64,000 nucleotides of DNA from JBBQYD01 sp942493075 (GTDB lineage: Bacteria > Verrucomicrobiota > Verrucomicrobiia > Limisphaerales > UBA8199), in assembly GCA_942493075.1 (NCBI GenBank), contig OW818681.1, forward strand, positions 5,084,001 to 5,148,000, written 5' to 3'. The translations under genes were made by a program, and so were the position numbers. Positions 58,933 to 64,000 of the stretch are shown here, piece after piece (the stretch's first letter is position 1; each line of letters starts with the position of its first letter). The notes beneath the pieces were generated by a model. It was given only the letters and a program-made list of their open reading frames with translations. It was not told where the DNA came from and ran no database searches.

Positions 58933-60177
58933 CTATTTCCCCTTAGCTGGAGCTTCAGACTCAGGCCGCTTCCAGATGTAGCGGAACATCAAAACCCGCA
59001 GCACGGCGGTGAACGGGATGGCGAGAATGCCGCCTAATATGCCGCCCAACACAGTGGTCCCGGCCATCACGGCGATGATGATCGTCACCGGGTGCAACCC
59101 GACGCGATCGCCCATGATCTTGGGGGAAATCACAGCGCCTTCCAGCGCCTGCACGACAGCAAATACTCCCATCACCAGCAAAGGGTGCAGCCAGTCACCA
59201 TATTGAACGAGAGCGATGATCAGCGCAGCCCCGCAAGTAATGATGGCTCCAAGGAATGGAACCATTGTAAGAAACACGGAGATGGCTCCCAGCAAAATGG
59301 CGTATGGTAACCCGATCGCTAGAAAGCCGATCGTGTAAAGCACCCCGTCACAAATGGCAACCAGAACCTGCCCGCGGAAGAAAGCGATCAGGTAATCGTT
59401 AATAGAATTGATGACGAAGACCATCTCGTTCTTAAACCCGGAATCCGAGACAGGTAAATAGTTGGACCAATGATCAGAGATACCGCGTTTCTCCAGCAGG
59501 AAGTAGAACAAGTAAACCGGCACCAGCGCCAAACCAGCCAGAACTCCCAACCAGGAAGCGACCTTGCCCACTTGACCGAAAATCCATGCACCCACCTTGG
59601 GTGCCGCTGTCTTCAACCAATCGGATGCGCTCTGGATGGTCTCGGGATTGAGCCCCTCGGATTGTTTTGCCGGGGTGGCCTGATCTGCGGGGGCCGCGGG
59701 TTGGGCCGTTTTACCGGGTGACACCTGGCCTGTGCGCTTGGAATAGGCATTGAACAGCTTGCGAAAAACGTCCGGCGGCTGGGTTATGAATTTCTCGGTG
59801 CGTTGCTGAATTCGCGTCGCATACTCTGGCAGGCGGTTTGCGAGATCCCGGGTCTCGTTTACGATCTGTGGAACGACACTGCCCAGCAGAGCCCCCACAA
59901 TGGCCAGAGCAATGATGAAAACAGCGATGATCGCACGAGTGCGGGGCACGCGCTTTCGCTCAAAAAAGTCAACCAGCGGATCGAGCAGGTAAGCCAGCAC
60001 GCCTGCAATAGCCAGCGGCCACAGCACAGGCGAGAGCACGCGCAACACCTGGCCCATGCCCCAGATAAGCCCGCCAATCAGCGCGAGCAGCAAGGCCACC
60101 GATAGCCCAGTCAACGCCATCCACATGAGCTTGGCTTGCCGTTCGGAAGGGGGTGGAAAGTGCATAGTTCGGTTCAA
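58933..60177 (-). CDS. AI-2E family transporter (PerM-like)
   Basis: 414 residues. About seven to eight membrane helices, with LSPVLWPLAIAGVLAYLLDPLVD and LPYAILLGAISVFLTMVPFLGAII typical of the family. A long Pro/Gln-rich loop (PAAPADQATPAKQSEG) lies in the middle. Probable exporter of a small molecule; the name from AI-2 export is only conventional. Its start overlaps the four-helix bundle gene's stop by four bases. Confidence 0.88.
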   Translation of the reverse strand: MNRTMHFPPPSERQAKLMWMALTGLSVALLLALIGGLIWGMGQVLRVLSPVLWPLAIAGVLAYLLDPLVDFFERKRVPRTRAIIAVFIIALAIVGALLGSVVPQIVNETRDLANRLPEYATRIQQRTEKFITQPPDVFRKLFNAYSKRTGQVSPGKTAQPAAPADQATPAKQSEGLNPETIQSASDWLKTAAPKVGAWIFGQVGKVASWLGVLAGLALVPVYLFYFLLEKRGISDHWSNYLPVSDSGFKNEMVFVINSINDYLIAFFRGQVLVAICDGVLYTIGFLAIGLPYAILLGAISVFLTMVPFLGAIITCGAALIIALVQYGDWLHPLLVMGVFAVVQALEGAVISPKIMGDRVGLHPVTIIIAVMAGTTVLGGILGGILAIPFTAVLRVLMFRYIWKRPESEAPAKGK

Positions 60178-60641
60178 AAACCTGTCTTACGCAGCGGATG
60201 ACCCGCGGGCAGGTTGTCCAACAATCGTTGAAAACGCTCCGGGGACGGCAGCGGACGACCGGGTTCCTCCTCCAGGTTCGATTTGCGCACGACCTCCAAC
60301 CAGGCACGCAGTTGACGGGAGCAGCTTTCCACACCCTCGCGCAGGTCAGCAAGCCTGGGCTCCTGGCTTGGGGTGCCGGTCTGTCGTTGCAGGATAAAAA
60401 CCATCGAACGCAAGGAACCGGCAGAACCCCTGGCCATCTCAATATGCCGCAGCACCTCGGACTTTGTGCCGTGCTCGAACGTCTCCGCAATCTGGTTGGA
60501 GATTTGCAGAGCGACCTTCTGAAACTCGGTGTTGAAGACCTCCCCTAGTTGGGGGCTGCGCTCCGCCAATTCATGTGCCTGCTCATACAATGTAACTGCA
60601 AGCTGCCAAACCGGCAGGTCTTCAAAACGAGTAAAGTTCAT
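60174..60641 (-). CDS. Four-helix bundle protein (S23/IVP-type)
   Basis: 155 residues. The N-terminal FEDLPVWQLAVTLYEQAHELAE and the central ISNQIAETFEHGTKSEVLRHIEMARGSAGSLRSM are the S23-type four-helix bundle signature. Such genes were first seen inside 23S intervening sequences; here it is chromosomal, between proC and the AI-2E transporter, overlapping the latter by four bases. Function unknown. Confidence 0.85.
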   Translation of the reverse strand: MNFTRFEDLPVWQLAVTLYEQAHELAERSPQLGEVFNTEFQKVALQISNQIAETFEHGTKSEVLRHIEMARGSAGSLRSMVFILQRQTGTPSQEPRLADLREGVESCSRQLRAWLEVVRKSNLEEEPGRPLPSPERFQRLLDNLPAGHPLRKTGF

Positions 60642-60645
60642 AAAC

Positions 60646-61449
60646 TCATCCTTGTCCCAACTTCCGCGATTTCTCAGCCGCCGCCCGGACCGCGTTCATT
60701 AATGCACCGCGAATCCCAGCGCGCTCCAACTCATGCACTCCTTCAATGGTCGTCCCGCCCGGACTCGTCACCATGTCCTTCAACGCGCCCGGATGATACC
60801 CGGTTTCGAGCACCATGCGAGCGGCACCCAGCAGCGTTTGTGCGGCCAGGCGCGTGGAGATGTCTCTCGGCAAACCGGCAGCAACCCCACCGTCGCTCAG
60901 TGCTTCAATCATTATATAGGCATAGGCAGGACCGCTGCCACTGAGGCCCGTCACCGCATCCAGAAGGGGCTCGCGAACCATGTATGCCAGACCGACCGAT
61001 GAAAACAGCTTGATCGCCAGTTCACCATCCTGGCGCGTTGCAAAACTGCCCAGCGCCAGCGCTGTAGCAGAGGCACCTACCAAAGCCGGTGTGTTGGGCA
61101 TCACCCGAATCACCCGCATTCCTTCGCCCAACCCCCGCTCAATGCGTGCCGTAGGCACCCCGGCCGCGATCGAGATCAGCAGGTGCCGCTCTGTAAAGGC
61201 CGGTTTCATATCTGCAAGCACCGCAGCTACTTGATCGGGCTTTACGGCCAGCAAAATGACATCCGCAAAATTCAAAACATCGGGATTATAGGCGGTCGTT
61301 CGCCCGCCAGTCTCTTTTTGAAAGTACTGACCGGCCGGTTCGGCAGGGTCGCTGGCAATAACATCCGCTGCCTGCACCAGGCCTGCTTTGATGAACCCCT
61401 TGGCCAAAGCCACCGCCATTTTCCCACCGCCAATAAATCCGATCTTCAT
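60646..61449 (-). CDS. proC: Pyrroline-5-carboxylate reductase
   Basis: 267 residues from ATG 61449 (MKIGFIGGGKM). The NAD(P)-binding glycine-rich loop GFIGGGKMAVALAKG is at the start. The C-terminal signature is VTSPGGTTIEGVHELERAGIRGALMNAV. It performs the last step of proline synthesis. The four-helix gene starts four bases after its stop. Confidence 0.95.
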   Translation of the reverse strand: MKIGFIGGGKMAVALAKGFIKAGLVQAADVIASDPAEPAGQYFQKETGGRTTAYNPDVLNFADVILLAVKPDQVAAVLADMKPAFTERHLLISIAAGVPTARIERGLGEGMRVIRVMPNTPALVGASATALALGSFATRQDGELAIKLFSSVGLAYMVREPLLDAVTGLSGSGPAYAYIMIEALSDGGVAAGLPRDISTRLAAQTLLGAARMVLETGYHPGALKDMVTSPGGTTIEGVHELERAGIRGALMNAVRAAAEKSRKLGQG

Positions 61450-61553
61450 AGTGGAACCCATTGGACCTGTTTTACCAGCGCGGGGCGGACTTCGAAAGCA
61501 ATTTCGACTGCATTTGACAAAGTCCCGACAGAAGGGTAACCGTTCCTAATACC

Positions 61554-62450
61554 TTGCGTAACGCAAACTCAAGCACTATCTTCGGCCCGTTCTGCCTTTC
61601 AAGGCTGAGCTCCCGAGGCTTTACACTCGTGGAGTTACTGGTGGTCATCGCAACCATCGGCATCTTAGCCGCCCTTCTCCTGCCCGTCCTCAGCCGCGCC
61701 CGCTCCAAGGCACAATCGATCACCTGCCTGGCACGCCTGAAACAACTCAGCCTGGCCGGCCTGCTCTACACTGGCGATGAGCAGGATCGATTGCCCTATA
61801 ATCTCGGCACCTCGGAGATCAAGCGTTCCACTGCATCCCGGCGGTTCATCAACTGGACAAGTCCCGTCATGAGCTGGGAACTTGATTCAGACAACACCAA
61901 CACCGTGTTGCTGACCCTGGGGGGATTGGGACCTTACGTCACGCGCGAGGCCAGCCTCTATAGCTGCCCCAAAGATGCTGTGGTCAGCGACTTGCAGGCA
62001 GATGCAGGTTGGACGCGCCGGACGCGCAGCACTTCGATGAACATGATGATCGGAGATGCAGGGGAATTCACCAGGGAAGGTGGTAACGTCAACAATCCAG
62101 ATTATAAACAGTATTTCAAAAGCACGCAGATTCCCAGGCCTGCCGAGATTTTCGTTTTCATCGAGGAACACCCCGATAGCATTAACGATGGCTATTTTCT
62201 GAATCGCGCTCATTCGCACAAGTGGATGGATTTACCTGCATCCTGGCACAACGGGGGTGCGAACCTCAGCTACGCCGATGGGCATGCCGAGCAGCATCTC
62301 TGGAGATATGCAAGCACCCGGCCACCTGCCCGCCCTGATGCCGCAAGATTGCCATTCTACATCCCAGCGGCTGAGCAGGGGGATTTCGAATGGCTCATGC
62401 ATCGAATGAGCACCGAAGATTATGCCGAGGGCTATACAGATGAGTATTAG
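61554..62450 (+). CDS. Prepilin-like secreted protein (type II pseudopilin N-terminus)
   Basis: 298 residues, apparently from a TTG at 61554. The N-terminus has the prepilin cleavage and helix motif GFTLVELLVVIATIGILAALLLPVL. The C-terminal segment WHNGGANLSYADGHAEQHLWRY is the H-x-G-G-x-N-x-x-x-x-DGH motif common in these phyla. It is likely processed by a prepilin peptidase and inserted into the membrane. Role unknown. Confidence 0.85.
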   Translation: MRNANSSTIFGPFCLSRLSSRGFTLVELLVVIATIGILAALLLPVLSRARSKAQSITCLARLKQLSLAGLLYTGDEQDRLPYNLGTSEIKRSTASRRFINWTSPVMSWELDSDNTNTVLLTLGGLGPYVTREASLYSCPKDAVVSDLQADAGWTRRTRSTSMNMMIGDAGEFTREGGNVNNPDYKQYFKSTQIPRPAEIFVFIEEHPDSINDGYFLNRAHSHKWMDLPASWHNGGANLSYADGHAEQHLWRYASTRPPARPDAARLPFYIPAAEQGDFEWLMHRMSTEDYAEGYTDEY

Positions 62451-62492
62451 GCCGCAGGAAGGAAAGCGCGTCTGCGGTTTATGGAGGGTACT

Positions 62493-63221
62493 TCAGAGAT
62501 AGCGTCTCAGCGCTGGTGAATCGGCCGGACCGGCCAGGGTGTAGCACTTGTCTCCAGATGTCCAACTGACCGAGACCAAATCGGCCAGGAGTGTCACCTG
62601 AGGTTTTGTTCCTGGAGGATCTCGAAAATCGGTGGTTCGAGCTACAAACAGAAAGAGCATCTGCCGGTCACCTCGATCAAAGCAGACCATTCCCACCGGA
62701 TGGTTGCGCCAGGTGAGCACACCGCCCCCTGTCAGTTCCAACTCACGCAGTGGGCCCGGGACTTCATAATCTCCCGGGGCTCCGCCACGCGCGAGATGCT
62801 GCCGCAACGCAGCCATATCATTGGTCACGACGTCCATGTGGTACTCGCGGACGGCGCTCCCAACCACGCGGGCTTCATAGCGGGCGAACTGGTCGGAGGA
62901 TTCTCCGGGCCGCCCAATCAATGCTACCCCCAGGAGGACGAATGCCGCAGCAGCAGCCAGCCAAACGCGAGGCTGCCTCCACAGCGGCACCCGAATCGTC
63001 TTCCTGGCGCTCAGCAAACGTTCTCGCAATTCCGCCGGAACGGGGCTGCTGCGGAGCTTGTTGCGCATCGATTGCTGATACTCGCAGTGGCTTTGAAACC
63101 ATTCCCGCAGCACGGGATCGCTTTGGCAGAGAGCAATCGCCTCGGCAATGGCTGGATCACGGTCATCTGAGGTTCCGGGCCGGTAAAGAAGGAGAATCTC
63201 CCTGGCCGTTTGTGGCGTCAC
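62493..63221 (-). CDS. Probable anti-sigma factor, membrane protein
   Basis: 242 residues with one membrane helix (VWLAAAAAFVLLGVALI). The cytoplasmic N-terminal part is soluble. The start overlaps the ECF sigma factor's stop by ATGA. It likely binds the sigma factor at the membrane. No typical zinc motif was seen. Confidence 0.7.
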   Translation of the reverse strand: MTPQTAREILLLYRPGTSDDRDPAIAEAIALCQSDPVLREWFQSHCEYQQSMRNKLRSSPVPAELRERLLSARKTIRVPLWRQPRVWLAAAAAFVLLGVALIGRPGESSDQFARYEARVVGSAVREYHMDVVTNDMAALRQHLARGGAPGDYEVPGPLRELELTGGGVLTWRNHPVGMVCFDRGDRQMLFLFVARTTDFRDPPGTKPQVTLLADLVSVSWTSGDKCYTLAGPADSPALRRYL

Positions 63222-63775
63222 AAGTCCTCCTTTCGCAAGGAAGACGCAGTCCCCGCATGCAGCACCAGTCCCTTGAGCTGAGCCACTCCCCTTGCAAGGC
63301 GAGACTTAACAGTTCCCATGGGAATGCCAAGCACCTCGGAGATCTCTGCATAGGAGTAGTCTTCCAGATAGAAGAGGGCGACTACAGCCCTGTACTGTTC
63401 ATCCACCTGGATCAGCAGGTCCACAGCCATTTGTGCATCCAAGCGGTTGACGTGGTCTGCCTCGATGATCGGAAGGTCTGGCATACCTTCCTGGATCTCC
63501 ACCTCTGGAAACTTAACCATGCGCCGGTGTCCGGCCATGAACGTACGGTGCAGAGAGGTGAAAAGCCAGGCCTTCACCCTGGCAGGGTCTCTCAACTGAC
63601 CGCCCTTTTCAGCCCAGATCAGGAAGGTTTCCTGCACCAGGTCAGTGGCCGCATGTTCTTTTCGAGTCAAGCTCATCGCAAACCTGAATAACGGGGCGTA
63701 ACACTGGTCGATAACGGTCTCGAAATCCAGTTCACCCCGCTCAGGGCCTTGCTCATATGAGTGCTGAGATGCCAC
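63218..63775 (-). CDS. ECF RNA polymerase sigma factor
   Basis: About 185 residues from a GTG at 63775 (VASQHSYEQG); the frame stays open to 63976, but the part before looks unlike protein. Region 2 is LFRFAMSLTRKEHAATDLVQETFLIWAEK; region 4 is ALFYLEDYSYAEISEVLGIPMGTVKSRLARG. It directs polymerase to a stress or surface regulon. It is paired with an anti-sigma factor. Confidence 0.88.
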   Translation of the reverse strand: MASQHSYEQGPERGELDFETVIDQCYAPLFRFAMSLTRKEHAATDLVQETFLIWAEKGGQLRDPARVKAWLFTSLHRTFMAGHRRMVKFPEVEIQEGMPDLPIIEADHVNRLDAQMAVDLLIQVDEQYRAVVALFYLEDYSYAEISEVLGIPMGTVKSRLARGVAQLKGLVLHAGTASSLRKEDL

Positions 63776-64000
63776 AAAGGTTCCGATAAATCTGCAATTA
63801 CAGTAGGAATAGCGAGGTGCTGTCGCAAGCACTCCTGGAGGGATAACCGAACATTTGAAAAAAAAGAAACTTCCCGGGAACAAAAAGCCTTCCTCATTGC
63901 TCCCATAAGAAGAAACAATCCATGATTGCGGGGTTCGGTCACGGCGCCAAATGAGCATGGAGATGATTGCGCTCAAGGCCAGCCCCCCAATCCTGATGAC

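Overview
The window looks like the chromosome of a Verrucomicrobiota bacterium, most likely from the Pedosphaera/Limisphaerales side of the phylum. I infer this from gene content: a giant RHS protein with a C39-like head, a Tricorn-type protease, a formylglycine sulfatase, a prepilin-like secreted protein with the Planctomycetes/Verrucomicrobia layout, a secreted ADP-ribosylglycohydrolase-type protein, and many palindromic intergenic repeats. The 16S gene at 14350-15918 would settle the placement.

Layout. 1-5232: a secreted ADP-ribosylglycohydrolase-family protein cut by the left edge, a small RHH-like ORF, tRNA-Arg(CCU), a beta-propeller protein and two small membrane proteins. 5207-7840: HrpB-type helicase. 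7907-10437: a complete IS66-family insertion with inverted repeats and a perfect 8-bp target duplication. 10525-16360: a full rRNA operon on the minus strand (16S, tRNA-Ala, tRNA-Ile, 23S, 5S, terminator), with processing stems visible on both sides of 16S and 23S. 16434-25376: bioD, two NarL-type response regulators, a drug-type MFS pump, an MFS-SIS pair, and a single-polypeptide fusion of a metallo-beta-lactamase exonuclease with an ATP-dependent DNA ligase.

25377-31195: a palindrome-rich intergenic region, a Tricorn-like protease and mutY. 31196-39245: the RHS protein, a small overlapping partner gene, a palindromic miniature element, and a group II intron whose reverse transcriptase is frameshifted near its end. 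39286-42482: sulfatase, a disordered protein and a SMUG1-like uracil-DNA glycosylase. 42758-48234: a hoxEFUYH-hoxW cluster for an NAD-coupled bidirectional [NiFe] hydrogenase; hoxW carries an apparent one-base frameshift.

48270-53570 (all minus): an FlbD-like protein, a DUF5069-like protein, a translationally coupled tonB-exbB-exbD operon, and two paralogous membrane-anchored proteins flanking a secreted protein. 53767-64000: an OPT-family transporter, the rpmE-prfA pair, a HAD phosphatase, an AI-2E-type exporter overlapping a four-helix bundle gene, proC, a prepilin-like protein, and an overlapping ECF sigma/anti-sigma pair.

The strongest leads are the RHS plus overlapping small gene (a possible new effector/immunity pair), the two related palindromic elements at 25419-25535 and 37186-37304, the exonuclease-ligase fusion, and the frameshifted hoxW. 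No CRISPR array, prophage or classical defence island was seen. All family assignments come from reading motifs, not from a database search.
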